Shown here piece by piece: positions 34,306-43,325 of a stretch of 64,000 nt of DNA. Within the stretch, counting starts at the first letter, position 1, and the number at the start of each line of letters is the position of its first letter. A program made the position numbers and the translations under genes. The notes under the pieces were generated by a model. That model made no database searches. It was not told the origin of the DNA and saw only the letters and a list, made by a program, of their open reading frames with translations. The DNA comes from UBA9620 sp965220695 (GTDB taxonomy: Bacteria; Acidobacteriota; Vicinamibacteria; Vicinamibacterales; UBA8438): the NCBI GenBank assembly GCA_965220695.1, contig OZ244838.1, forward strand, positions 1,736,001 to 1,800,000. Reading direction: 5' to 3'.

Positions 34306-36078
34306 CTATGGCGCGGTGTCGTCGAAGACTCCCGGCGGTCTGAACGGAGCCGGATGGAACAGCGGATCGTCATCCCGAAACGGGGTGCGCGAGGGTTGGC
34401 CTGCCTGGTAGCGGGACAGGACCGTGCGCAAGTGCGGAATCTGGTCCGACCGGCCGGCCTGACCCGCCAGGTCGATGGACATCCGCTGGTACTCGACGGC
34501 GCGCTCGAACACGCCCGCTTCCGCCATCACCATCGCGGCCGTTTCCACCACTTCCGGGCTCTGCAGCGCCGCCGTCACCTGCTGCATCAGATCCAGCGCC
34601 CTTGCGCCGTCCCGTACGTCCGGGTCGGGCGATGCGGCCAGCAGCCTGGTGAGGGTGTGGGTGAACGCGTGCTCACCGGGACGAGCCTGCATGTCCTCTC
34701 GCAGACGTTCCGCAGCTTCGGCATGGCGGCCGGCGCGAATCAACGCGAACGCGCGACCGAGCCGCGCGGGCGCGTTGCTGGGATCGAGCCGCAGCAACTG
34801 TTCGTACACGTCTGCCGCCTCGGACGCCGCGCTGTTGCGCATGAGCGCCGCGGCCAGGTTGAGATAGGCCAGGTTGGACCCCGGGTCTGCGTCGACGGCC
34901 CGCCGGAAACGTGCGATCGCGTCGGTCTCTCTGCCGTCTTCGGCCAGCAGGAGGCCAAGCTGCAGGTTGGCGCGCGCATGACCCGGATCGATCCGGACCG
35001 CCTCTTCGTAATGGCGCCGCGCCGCGTCCCGTTGTCCTGTCGTCAGCAACGCCGTGGCGAGCAGGTTGCGCGAGACCGCGTTGTCCGGTTCGGCGGCCAC
35101 CAGTGCGTTGAAGTCGGCGATCGCCTCGGTCCAGCGTCCCGCGCGGGCGGCGATCACGCCGCGGGCCTCGAGCGCCACGTTCCCGGCCGCCGGGACGGCC
35201 TGCAGTTCGTTGAGCAACGGGTCGTAGACGCCGGGACGGTCAATCTGCTTTCCCAGGCCCGTATTGAGCGTGGCGTCGGCGCGTGCCTGCAACTGCGCCT
35301 GCGCCCGCGTCTCGTCGCCCAGCCCGCGATACGCCAGCGCCAGCGGGTACCGGATGCTGGCGGCGCTCGGCGCCATCTCGACCGCGCGCTCGAGATAGTC
35401 GGCGGCGCGCTGGAACTCGCGCTGCTGCAACGCGACCTGGCCGAGCCCGACCAGGCAGGGATGACACGACGGATCAAGGGTCAGCGCATCGGCATAGCGG
35501 CGTGCGGCCTCCTCGGTCCGGTTCTGCCCGGCCAGCAGATCCCCCAGCCGCGCGAGTCCGGCCACATAGCCCGGACTGAGGGCGATCGCCGGTTCGAGTG
35601 CGGCGATCGCATCCTCGGGGCGGCTGGTCTCGTCGTACAGCACGCTCAGATAGTAGGCCCAGCGGAACGCATCGGGCTCGAGCCGGCGCGCATTGAGATA
35701 GGCCGCCTCGGCCGCGTCGATGAGACCATACGCGGCGAACTGCATCCCGACACGCCCGTATTGCTCGCCGGTCGCCGTCCCGGCCTCGATCGCCGCCTGC
35801 AGACCGGCGTGAGCGTCGCGGAGTTGTTGCTGCACCTCGGCAGCGAACCCTTCGATGGCGGGCAACGGCACCGGCCGGGCCGCGCCGGTCACCGTCGCTT
35901 CGACCGGGCCAACCGGGTCGTCCACCGGGGAGGCCGGCGTGCCGCAGCCGAGGATGAATCCCACGCTCGCCCCGCTCAGCAGCAACGCCAGCGCCACGCG
36001 CGGCCCACGCCGAGAAGGGCCCTGGGACGACCGGGAGCCGCGCCATCCGGCCCGGACACTGCAGCGGCGACGGCTCAT
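34306..36078 (-). CDS. TPR-repeat lipoprotein
   Basis: 590 residues. A basic start and hydrophobic helix (VALALLLSGASVGFILGC) end in a lipobox Cys near 45, so it is a membrane-anchored lipoprotein. The body carries about nine tetratricopeptide repeats, for example AIAALEPAIALSPGYVAGLA, AARRYADALTLDPSCHPCLV, YLERAVEMAPSAASIRYPLA and HYEEAVRIDPGHARANLQLG. The start ATG overlaps the stop of the CRTAC1 gene by ATGA, so the two are coupled in translation, and they are found together in many Acidobacteria and Planctomycetes. The TPR array probably serves as a scaffold for the partner; enzymatic motifs are absent. Confidence 0.9.
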   Translation of the reverse strand: MSRRRCSVRAGWRGSRSSQGPSRRGPRVALALLLSGASVGFILGCGTPASPVDDPVGPVEATVTGAARPVPLPAIEGFAAEVQQQLRDAHAGLQAAIEAGTATGEQYGRVGMQFAAYGLIDAAEAAYLNARRLEPDAFRWAYYLSVLYDETSRPEDAIAALEPAIALSPGYVAGLARLGDLLAGQNRTEEAARRYADALTLDPSCHPCLVGLGQVALQQREFQRAADYLERAVEMAPSAASIRYPLALAYRGLGDETRAQAQLQARADATLNTGLGKQIDRPGVYDPLLNELQAVPAAGNVALEARGVIAARAGRWTEAIADFNALVAAEPDNAVSRNLLATALLTTGQRDAARRHYEEAVRIDPGHARANLQLGLLLAEDGRETDAIARFRRAVDADPGSNLAYLNLAAALMRNSAASEAADVYEQLLRLDPSNAPARLGRAFALIRAGRHAEAAERLREDMQARPGEHAFTHTLTRLLAASPDPDVRDGARALDLMQQVTAALQSPEVVETAAMVMAEAGVFERAVEYQRMSIDLAGQAGRSDQIPHLRTVLSRYQAGQPSRTPFRDDDPLFHPAPFRPPGVFDDTAP

Positions 36079-37889
36079 GGCTGCACTCTCCTGCCCGTTC
36101 CCTCGCGCAGCGTGCTCCACTGTTCGAGCGGTACGTCGGTCCATTCTTCGGTGACGCCGGAGGGCCAGACGGCCCGCACGCCGGTCACGACCGCCGTCTG
36201 ACCCAACCCGACCAGCACCCGTGGATCGTTGGCGGACGCATAGCTGCCGTCCGATCGCACGCGGCGCCACAGCGGCGGCTCGGCGTCCCTGAGAATCGCC
36301 ACGCGGGTCCCGAGCATGTCCCGCGCGGCGGCGGCGCCGACCAGCCGCAACCCGATCCAGCGATTCACGTTGCCCACGGCATTCAGCAGCAGCCTCGCCG
36401 GGCCGTTGTTGTTCGTGATCACCACGTCGACATCGCCGTCGTTGTCGACATCGCCGAACGCGGCCCCGCGGCTGACCTCGGATGGCTCGAACGCCGCACC
36501 CGCCGTCTCCGAAACCTCTTGAAATCGTCCATTTCCCAGATTGTGAAACAACTGATTCGTCTGATGCAGCGGGTACGGGTCGCGCTGCTGGACGAGCCGG
36601 GGCAGCATGTCCACCGCCCCATTGACGATCAGCACGTCGAGCCATCCGTCGTTGTCGTAATCGAACCAGGCGGTGCCGAAGCCCGTGAACGGCAGGCTCG
36701 GAGGTCCGAGACCGGTCTGCACGCTCTGATCCTCGAACAACCCCGACCCGTCGTTGACGTAGACGGTGTTGGTCTGGGTCACCAGGTGCGAAATGAACAG
36801 GTCCTCGTCGGCGTCGCCGTCGAAATCACCGGCGTCGACCCCCATGCCGGCTTCGGCATCTCCCGCGTCATTCAGGGCTGACCCGTTGTAGAGCGCAGTG
36901 TTCACGAACGTCCCGTCGCCCTGGTTCATCCAGCTCCGGTTCTCCGACAGATCGTTGGCGACGTAGATGTCGATCCAGCCGTTGCCGTCGAGGTCGGCGG
37001 TCACCACACCGAGCGCCGGTCCATACTCCGTGCCGACCAGCGACAGCGCCGTCGCATCCTCGAACGTGCCGTCGCCGCGGTTCCGGAACAAGCGGTCGGG
37101 CACCGGCACGAACCCGTCCGGGCCGCAGTAGGTCCGGACGTTGTGGAAACACTCCACATTGTTCTCGACCCTGTAGTTCACGTAGTTCCCGACATACAGA
37201 TCCAGCCACCCGTCGCGGTCGTAGTCGAAGAATGCCGAACTGACGCTCCAGCGCGCATCGTCGGCGCCCGACCGCTTGGTGACGTCACTGAACGTCCCGT
37301 CGCCGTTGTTCCGCCACAATTGGTTCGACCCGTAGTTCGACACGTACAGATCGATCCACCCGTCGTTGTCGTAGTCGGCCGCCGCCACGCCCATGCCGTA
37401 GCCGCGCGCGTCGAGGCCGCTCTGCTCTGTCACGTCGGTAAAACGCAGCGTGGACGCGCCCTCCGCCGGGTCGAGATCGTTGCGAAACAACCGGTCGGTC
37501 AGCGGCCCCTGGAGTCCGGGATCGAAGGAGGCGTCGCCCGCTGCGATGTCGGGGCCCAACATGTGCCCCTGCACGAGATAGATGTCGAGATCCCCGTCGT
37601 TGTCATAGTCGAACAGCGCGACGCCGGCCCCGACCATCTCGTTGAAGTACAACTCCCCCGACATGCCGTTCACATGCTGAAACTCGAGCCCCGCCGCGGC
37701 TGTAGCGTCGATGAACGGATCGACCACGGCGTCGACCACCGGCGCGGGCGCGCCAGCGTCCGTCCCGCCGCCGGGCAGGTCGGCTTCTGCGGCGCAGCCG
37801 GCAGCCAGCAGACCGCCCAGCAGCGCGATGGCTGCGCCATCACGCCAGCGCCGGGAAAGGTTCACGCGGGGAGACTCGCACGTCAGCAT
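36075..37889 (-). CDS. CRTAC1-family FG-GAP/VCBS and ASPIC/UnbV lipoprotein
   Basis: 604 residues. The N-terminal hydrophobic helix ends in LLAAGC, a lipobox. At least seven FG-GAP/VCBS calcium-binding blades follow, each with a D-x-D-x-D-G-x-x-D loop: FDYDNDGDLDIYLV, DYDNDGWIDLYVSN, FDYDRDGWLDLYVGN, DLDGNGWIDIYVAN, DFDGDADEDLFISH, FDYDNDGWLDVLIV and DVDNDGDVDVVIT. The C-terminal ASPIC/UnbV domain (about 515-595) ends in VRAVWPSGVTEEWTDV. Such proteins are surface or periplasmic calcium-stabilised propellers; a role in adhesion or polymer handling is often proposed but not proved. First gene of a coupled pair with the TPR lipoprotein. Confidence 0.93.
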   Translation of the reverse strand: MLTCESPRVNLSRRWRDGAAIALLGGLLAAGCAAEADLPGGGTDAGAPAPVVDAVVDPFIDATAAAGLEFQHVNGMSGELYFNEMVGAGVALFDYDNDGDLDIYLVQGHMLGPDIAAGDASFDPGLQGPLTDRLFRNDLDPAEGASTLRFTDVTEQSGLDARGYGMGVAAADYDNDGWIDLYVSNYGSNQLWRNNGDGTFSDVTKRSGADDARWSVSSAFFDYDRDGWLDLYVGNYVNYRVENNVECFHNVRTYCGPDGFVPVPDRLFRNRGDGTFEDATALSLVGTEYGPALGVVTADLDGNGWIDIYVANDLSENRSWMNQGDGTFVNTALYNGSALNDAGDAEAGMGVDAGDFDGDADEDLFISHLVTQTNTVYVNDGSGLFEDQSVQTGLGPPSLPFTGFGTAWFDYDNDGWLDVLIVNGAVDMLPRLVQQRDPYPLHQTNQLFHNLGNGRFQEVSETAGAAFEPSEVSRGAAFGDVDNDGDVDVVITNNNGPARLLLNAVGNVNRWIGLRLVGAAAARDMLGTRVAILRDAEPPLWRRVRSDGSYASANDPRVLVGLGQTAVVTGVRAVWPSGVTEEWTDVPLEQWSTLREGTGRRVQP

Positions 37890-37907
37890 GAGATCTCGCC
37901 AATTCTA

Positions 37908-37964
37908 GCAGCCTGTAGTGATACCCCGCGTTGCACCGAGATCTGGTCGTAACAATGCCGCGCC
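37908..37964 (-). repeat. Dispersed repeat, copy 2, with adjoining hairpins
   Basis: 57 bp from GCAGCCTGTAGTGATACCCC to TGCCGCGCC recur 201 bp downstream at 38109. Between the copies lie two further related segments with short hairpins: CACAT-TGGGCC-ATGTG and GCAAATT-GGGA-AATTTGC, each followed by GACCG. The whole 37890-38258 spacer is filled by this repeat structure, and I see no gene there. Confidence 0.65.
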
Positions 37965-38108
37965 CGGCCAGCGCAAGGCGCGACGAGGAAGCACATTGGG
38001 CCATGTGTGACCGAGGAGCAACGCCGCCACGCGGGACAGGGAGCAAATTGGGAAATTTGCGACCGCAGCGCCAATCGAATGCAGCGGGGCTGTCATTACC
38101 GGCTGCTG

Positions 38109-38165
38109 GCAGCCTGTAGTGATACCCCGCGGTGCAACGGGGTCTGGTCGTGTCGATGCCGCGCC
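38109..38165 (-). repeat. Dispersed repeat, copy 3
   Basis: Second copy in this spacer of the 37908 unit, with scattered substitutions (for instance CGGTGCAACGGGG in place of CGTTGCACCGAG). In this copy ACCCCG and CGGGGT can pair across 8 nt. It is preceded by GGCTGC-TG-GCAGCC, another small palindrome. It lies about 90 bp beyond the 3' end of the paralog C gene. Confidence 0.65.
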
Positions 38166-38258
38166 GACCGCTACGCTGGCGTTCACCGGATACACGACGG
38201 GCCGGCTCACGCGGTCGCGCGGCCGGCCCGTGCCGTGCCCGGTAATGAGACCAGAACG

Positions 38259-39257
38259 CTATGGTCGCAGCTCACGCCCCAGCCGTTCGAGGTTGCGTGC
38301 GCCGGCCAGAATCCCGTGCAACCCGATGTTGCCTTCGTGGCAGGCGTACTCGAAGAGTGGACCGTCGGTGCGGCGGAACGGCATCATGACGGTGTAGGGC
38401 GCCGTATAGACGGTGGGGTCCGTCACGGTGAACTCGTAGGCGACCGTGTCCGGATCGAGTCGCGTGAACCGCTCCTCCAGATGCATGTTCGGACCGGTGC
38501 CGCCGCTCTGCCCACCGCGGAACTGCGTGGTCTCGACGACCAGCGTCTCGCCGTCCCAGCGTCCCCGGGACACGCCGGCAAACTGCGCGAACGGCGGTTT
38601 CGCGGTGTCGCCGATCGGAATGACCCGCGTGTTGTGCACCATTTCGTTCAGGATGACGGCGTAGCCCGGCACCTGGAAGATCATCACGTTGTTGTTGTAG
38701 GCGCTCGAACGCATCGGCGGCCCCGAGTTGAATCCCATGATGCAGCGGTCGGCCAGACTGCGGTTCTCATACGAGTCGTAGCGATGCTCGTTTCGATCGG
38801 CGGACGCCTCGCGCGCCGCCATGACCGCCTCTTCGGTGCGCGCCGGGAGCCGACCGTTCGGGGGATCGATGACCAGCGCCGTGCGCTTGTCCGCCGTCAG
38901 TTCGATGCCCCGTTCGTACCAGAACTCGTTGTAGGACAGCACGCCCCCTTGCGACCGCGGCGCATATCCGGATGCACCCTTCTCGGGATCGAACAGGTCG
39001 CGGTTCTGCCGCGTCCGCTCGGAGGCCTCGAACTCCGCGGCCGTCTCTTCGTCGAGGGTCTCCACGCCCTCGAACTGATTGGGTCGCTGGAACGGCGTCA
39101 ACGTGCGGAACGTGAACGTGCCGGAGATGTGCGGTTGGCCATCCGGCGTCCGCATCGGCATCGTCCGGTCGTCAGCCTGCGCCTCGGCCGGCCGTGGTGC
39201 GAGCGCCGCGACGAGCGCCGCCGCCAGCAGTGTCACGAGAGCCTTCTTCGTCATCAT
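38259..39257 (-). CDS. Secreted protein of unknown function, paralog C of three
   Basis: 332 residues, the most diverged of the three paralogs (62-1090, 9541-10539). A signal peptide (MMTKKALVTLLAAALVAALA, cut near AEAQ) is followed by GQPHISGTFTFRTLTPFQRP. Here LQGVWDFRT of the others is replaced by ISGTFTFRT, so the otherwise invariant W-D pair is lost. Then come KRTALVIDPPNGRLPART, RCIMGFNSGPPMRSSAYN, GRWDGETLVVETTQF and EYACHEGNIGLHGILAGAR. AGGGAG precedes the ATG ATG start. It is monocistronic, 144 nt downstream of the enolase-superfamily gene on the same strand. Confidence 0.85.
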   Translation of the reverse strand: MMTKKALVTLLAAALVAALAPRPAEAQADDRTMPMRTPDGQPHISGTFTFRTLTPFQRPNQFEGVETLDEETAAEFEASERTRQNRDLFDPEKGASGYAPRSQGGVLSYNEFWYERGIELTADKRTALVIDPPNGRLPARTEEAVMAAREASADRNEHRYDSYENRSLADRCIMGFNSGPPMRSSAYNNNVMIFQVPGYAVILNEMVHNTRVIPIGDTAKPPFAQFAGVSRGRWDGETLVVETTQFRGGQSGGTGPNMHLEERFTRLDPDTVAYEFTVTDPTVYTAPYTVMMPFRRTDGPLFEYACHEGNIGLHGILAGARNLERLGRELRP

Positions 39258-39400
39258 GCGTTCTCCCTGGAGCGACGGTACAGTGGGCGATCTGCCAGTC
39301 ATGCGGGCACCCGAAACGGGCGAGCCGAAGCACTCCCCGACACTGCCCCTGCACGCACAGCGTAGCCCCAGGCGCCGGCAAACGCAAGACCCGCCACGAC

Positions 39401-40516
39401 TCAGGCAAGGTGGGCGGCCACCGCCGCTTCGTCCCATTCCAGTCCGACACCGGGGACATCCGGCACGTGCAGGTGTCCGTCCTCCACCGGATACGGCCGC
39501 TGCAGAATCGGATCGGCCCAGCTTTGCCATTCGAGCCAGTGCGCCGTTTCCGTCACCTGCATGACGTGGGCGGCCACTTCGGGATAGAGATGCGTGGATA
39601 TCGGCACCCCGGCGGCGCCGGCGATCGCCGCGGCGCGCAGCCAGCCGGTCACCCCGCCGATGCGCATGAAATCCGGCATCACGTAGTCGCAGGCGCCCAT
39701 CTGCAGGGCACGCTGAAGTGACCGCGGGCCGTAGAAATTCTCTCCGATCTGGATCGGTGTCTTCAGATCGGCAGCGAGCTTTCGATATCCGTCGAGGTCG
39801 TCGTACACGATCGGCTCTTCGATCCAGGTGAGACCCAGGTCGTCTATCCGCCGGCAGCGCTCGACCGCCTCTGCGAAATCGAGACCCTGGTTGAAGTCAA
39901 CCATCAAGTGCATGTCGCCGCCCACCGCCTCGCGGACCGCCTCGATCGTCGCCAGATCGTCGGCCTGACGGTCACGGCCGAGCCGCAGCTTCAACCCCTC
40001 GAACCCGCCTTCGTCGCGCAGCACCGCGGCTTCCGCGGCCACGATGTCAGGTTCCTGCAGCCACAACCCGTTGCTGTTGTATGCGCGCACGGGCGCGCGG
40101 GTCCCTCCAAGCAGCACACACAGCGGCTGTCCGACCGCACGGGCGAGCGCGTCCCACGCGGCCATGTCCACCCCGGAGACGGCTATTGCGGACAACCCCT
40201 CGTACCCCACGAAGTGCAAGGACTTGCGGGTCGTGTCGTACAACTGCGCGGGAGCCAGCGGCTGGCCTGCCAGCAGCTCGCCGAAATCGTGGAGCGCCGG
40301 CACGAGATATTTCATCGTCTTCGGCGTGTACGGTTCCAGATAGCTGCGTCCGACGACGCCCTCCTCCGTCTGCAGGTCGATGAGAATCAGCGGCCACTCG
40401 GTGATGGTCGCAATGCGCGCGACGACCGGCCGCTCGAGCGGCAGCAGCACCGGTCGCGCCGTCAGGCTTCGTACGGTCAGGGTCGGCATCGCTGCGCGCA
40501 CCTCGATTCCGCTCAC
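39401..40516 (-). CDS. Mandelate racemase/muconate-lactonizing-type enolase-superfamily enzyme
   Basis: 371 residues from GTG. The capping N-terminal domain (about 1-130) precedes the TIM barrel, which carries the superfamily residues. GLKLRLG holds Lys-x-Arg on strand 2, MVDFNQG the first metal Asp, WIEEPIV the Glu, IGENF the third metal Glu, PDFMRIGG an Asp, and ISTHLYPEV the catalytic His. Lys-x-Arg plus the Asp/His dyad places it in the mandelate racemase subgroup, which abstracts an alpha-proton of a carboxylate such as a sugar acid. The GTGA overlap with the PhoD-like gene indicates translational coupling. The substrate is unknown; an alternative start is ATG at 40489 (MPTLTV). Confidence 0.9.
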   Translation of the reverse strand: MSGIEVRAAMPTLTVRSLTARPVLLPLERPVVARIATITEWPLILIDLQTEEGVVGRSYLEPYTPKTMKYLVPALHDFGELLAGQPLAPAQLYDTTRKSLHFVGYEGLSAIAVSGVDMAAWDALARAVGQPLCVLLGGTRAPVRAYNSNGLWLQEPDIVAAEAAVLRDEGGFEGLKLRLGRDRQADDLATIEAVREAVGGDMHLMVDFNQGLDFAEAVERCRRIDDLGLTWIEEPIVYDDLDGYRKLAADLKTPIQIGENFYGPRSLQRALQMGACDYVMPDFMRIGGVTGWLRAAAIAGAAGVPISTHLYPEVAAHVMQVTETAHWLEWQSWADPILQRPYPVEDGHLHVPDVPGVGLEWDEAAVAAHLA

Positions 40517-42159
40517 GCCGGTCGCGGCAACTCGGTCGTGTAGAACGGCGCCAACCGGTCAATCGCCTCGAGCGGCTGACTGTCGACGTCCCACTTGAAC
40601 TGCTGCAGCACGATGCGGTCCGGCAGAAAGTCGACCAGCGTGAAGCCGTGGTCCTCGATAGGCGCCACGGCCTCTTCGACATCAAGGTGCCCGGGCGTCG
40701 TCGCACCGATGCCGCGCACCACCGACGGGAATCCGCGAATCGATGTCCCGATCGGCCCACTGAGCACCGCGGTCAGCGGATGGCCGCCAAGGTCCACCTG
40801 CCCCGCTCGATGGATCCGCCCGACGCCGATCGCGTGGAGATCGCCGCTGATCACCAGCGGGACGCGTTCACGTTGTCCGCCGATCGCAGCCGCAAGACGG
40901 TCATGCTGTCTCAACCACCCTGGTTGCCAGTAGGGCTTCTCCACGGCGGTCGTCAACTCGCCGCGCTCGCGATCCAGGATGTCCGGATACCATTCGCCCC
41001 ACTTGCCGGCGCTCCATCCGAACGGATTCGAGGGCGCGTGCACGAGATGCCGCGTGTCCGGGGCGCCGGTGCGGTCCAGCAGCCAGCGCTCCACCTGGTG
41101 ATCGACGAAAACCGCGTTGGGACCGCCCAGGTTCATGGTGCGACGGACGTCGTACAGCAGGATCTCGGCGAGCGTCCCGTAGCGGATCGTGCCGAAGCTC
41201 TCGGAGAGATCGCCGCGGTCGCTCACCGACGACCACGGCAGCCCGACCGGACGGGCCGCGTCAGGCAGGAATTCCGGGTAGTACAACTGCTGCGTCGCGC
41301 GCGCAAGCTGAAGCTGGAACCAGGGAATCGGAAAGCTCGCGATCTCGTCGGTGACGCCGTCGTTCTCCCAGTGGTCGTGGTCGTCCTGCAGGAAGAACAC
41401 CGGTGTCGAGCGAAAGTCGCGGCCGTAGACCGGGACGATCTGCGGCCCCGCCGCCGCCTTCATCGCCGTCTCGTTGCTGCCCCCGAACACGGAGCCGGAA
41501 AAGTCGAAGTTCGAGGAGCGCCCGAACGCGCTCAACTGACCGGCGTTCTCGCCCTGCCAGGTGTGCAGGTCCCAGTAGATGTGATCGCCGTTCGCGACCG
41601 CGGCATCCGGCTCGAACGACAGCGCCCGGCGCAGCAGCCGGTTCCGGACGCTGGTCGGGAGAAACCCGCTGCGGCGGCCGATGCCCTCGTAGGACCCGCC
41701 CGGTCCGCCCGCGCAGGTGAAGAACAGCATCCGCAAGCGCTCCGGACGCGAGTCGCGCGCCGGAAACGTCGACAACGGCCACGGCTCGCACAACGCGTTG
41801 CCGTCACCGCCGCGCAGCGACAGCGTGTAGCGCCGGCCCGGATCCAGGCCGGTCGCGTGGAACTGCCAGTACGCACCGGCCGTGTCGTTCATCCGACCGG
41901 CGACCTCCGTGGTCCCGACCCGCAGCACCGGGGCGGCCGAAAGCGGCCGGTCGAACGACGCTTTCAGCAGAATGCGCGAGTCGCTGACGGCCGGCAGCAG
42001 ATGCTGCACCGCGCCCGCGTCCCAGTTCTGCACGGCCGGCGGCGCGCCCTGCTCCGCCATGGCGTCGAGCGGGAGCCGGCCAAAGACGGCGGCGCCGAGC
42101 GTGCCTGCCGCGCCAGCCAGGAAACGCCGCCGGTCAACGGATCCTCGTTGTCGCATCAT
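40513..42159 (-). CDS. Twin-arginine PhoD-like metallophosphatase
   Basis: 548 residues. The twin-arginine signal (SVDRRRFLAGAAGTLGAAVF) is followed by a fibronectin-like N-terminal domain (about 50-135). The phosphatase core follows: FFTCAGGPGG, AVANGDHIYWD (GDxIY motif), FFLQDDHDHWENDG (the DDHD/N motif), LLYDVRRTMNL, and VPLVISGDLHAIGVGRI (GDxH metal motif). PhoD-type enzymes are exported Fe/Ca-dependent phosphodiesterase/phosphomonoesterases. It is large for the family mainly because of long loops. The gene is upstream of, and overlaps, the enolase-superfamily gene; the functional link is unclear. Confidence 0.85.
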   Translation of the reverse strand: MMRQRGSVDRRRFLAGAAGTLGAAVFGRLPLDAMAEQGAPPAVQNWDAGAVQHLLPAVSDSRILLKASFDRPLSAAPVLRVGTTEVAGRMNDTAGAYWQFHATGLDPGRRYTLSLRGGDGNALCEPWPLSTFPARDSRPERLRMLFFTCAGGPGGSYEGIGRRSGFLPTSVRNRLLRRALSFEPDAAVANGDHIYWDLHTWQGENAGQLSAFGRSSNFDFSGSVFGGSNETAMKAAAGPQIVPVYGRDFRSTPVFFLQDDHDHWENDGVTDEIASFPIPWFQLQLARATQQLYYPEFLPDAARPVGLPWSSVSDRGDLSESFGTIRYGTLAEILLYDVRRTMNLGGPNAVFVDHQVERWLLDRTGAPDTRHLVHAPSNPFGWSAGKWGEWYPDILDRERGELTTAVEKPYWQPGWLRQHDRLAAAIGGQRERVPLVISGDLHAIGVGRIHRAGQVDLGGHPLTAVLSGPIGTSIRGFPSVVRGIGATTPGHLDVEEAVAPIEDHGFTLVDFLPDRIVLQQFKWDVDSQPLEAIDRLAPFYTTELPRPA

Positions 42160-42175
42160 CCACCTCCGCGCCGTA

Positions 42176-43150
42176 TTACGAAAAGGTCGCGCGGCCCGCC
42201 GGCCGCGTGGACGCCAACCGCATCTCCGCCGCCTTGAGCGTGTTGGACAGCAGCATTGCTATGGTCAGCGGGCCGACACCGCCCGGCACCGGAGATAGGG
42301 CGCCGGCCACGTCGGCCACCTCGGGATGCACGTCGCCCACCACCGTCGCGCCGCGCCGTTCAAGCACCTCGAGCCGCGATGAGCCTGCGCCGAACAACGC
42401 CGTGACCCGGTCGCGATCGGTCACCCGCGAGGTCCCCACGTCGATCACGGTGGCGCCCGGTTTCACGAACTCGCGCGTCACGAAACCGGGCCGCCCGATC
42501 GCGGCGACGAGGATGTCTGCCGCCGACGAAACCGAAGGCAGGTCGACCGTGCGGGAATGACAGATCGTCACCGTGGCGTGACGATGCAGCAGCAACGCCG
42601 CCATCGGCTTGCCCACAATGTCGCTGCGCCCGATGACGACCGCGCGCGCGCCCTGAATCGGGATGTGCGAACGAGTGAGCAACTCGATCACCCCCGAGGG
42701 CGTGCCCGGCGCCAGCGCCGGCCGGTTCTGCACGAGGCGCCCGACGTTGACCGGACTGAATCCGTCGACGTCCTTCGCCGGGTCGATCAGATCGAACACC
42801 TGCTGTTCGGCATCGCGCCCCATGCCGGCCGGCAGTGGGGACTGGACCAGAATGCCGTCGTGCGCCTCGCTGGCATTGAAGCGGCGCACGATCGCCTTGA
42901 CGTCGTCGAGGGCGGCCTCTTCAGGTACGCGCTGCAGGTCGGCGGCCACGCCGAGCGCGTCGCAGGCCTTGACCTTGTTCCGCACGTAGATGTCCGAACC
43001 GCCGTCGTTCCCCGCCAGCACGATACCCAGGCCCGGTCGACGCCCCGCGGCCGAGACGAACGCCTCGACCCGAGGTCCGAGCCGCGCCACGATGTCCGCG
43101 GCGACCGCCTTGCCGTCCAACCGCCTCGCGACGTTCGCGCCGGTCGTCAT
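42176..43150 (-). CDS. folD: Bifunctional methylenetetrahydrofolate dehydrogenase/cyclohydrolase FolD
   Basis: 324 residues, about 35 longer than E. coli FolD because of a loop insert (RVTALFGAGSSRLEVLERRG, near 250-270). Catalytic Tyr and Lys lie in IYVRNKVKACDALG, and VQSPLPAGM is the PLP-type FolD signature. KDVDGFSPVNVGRL, RAVVIGRSDIVGKPMAALLL (NADP site) and GDVHPEVADVAGALSPVPGG (C-terminal signature) are all present. It interconverts methylene-, methenyl- and formyl-tetrahydrofolate in one-carbon metabolism. Start at 43150; an extension to 43270 would run into the promoter region shared with the divergent transporter. Confidence 0.97.
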   Translation of the reverse strand: MTTGANVARRLDGKAVAADIVARLGPRVEAFVSAAGRRPGLGIVLAGNDGGSDIYVRNKVKACDALGVAADLQRVPEEAALDDVKAIVRRFNASEAHDGILVQSPLPAGMGRDAEQQVFDLIDPAKDVDGFSPVNVGRLVQNRPALAPGTPSGVIELLTRSHIPIQGARAVVIGRSDIVGKPMAALLLHRHATVTICHSRTVDLPSVSSAADILVAAIGRPGFVTREFVKPGATVIDVGTSRVTDRDRVTALFGAGSSRLEVLERRGATVVGDVHPEVADVAGALSPVPGGVGPLTIAMLLSNTLKAAEMRLASTRPAGRATFS

Positions 43151-43325
43151 TGCACCTCCGCCACACCGACTCACTTCAATTGTCCCCGCGCCGCACCGAA
43201 TTCCGGTCATCAGCATACCCCTCGACTCCGACGCCGTCCACGCGGCTGGCCAGCTCGATTCGGGACACATCCTGGCAACCTGCTATACACTTCCCGCACA
43301 ATCCGATACGCAAGGACCGACACAG

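Noticed and set aside
37890..38258. Short open frames with an LGATRGITTGC-like translation in the repeat spacer
   Set aside because: They arise from the repeated DNA itself on one strand and carry no domain; the repeat explains them.
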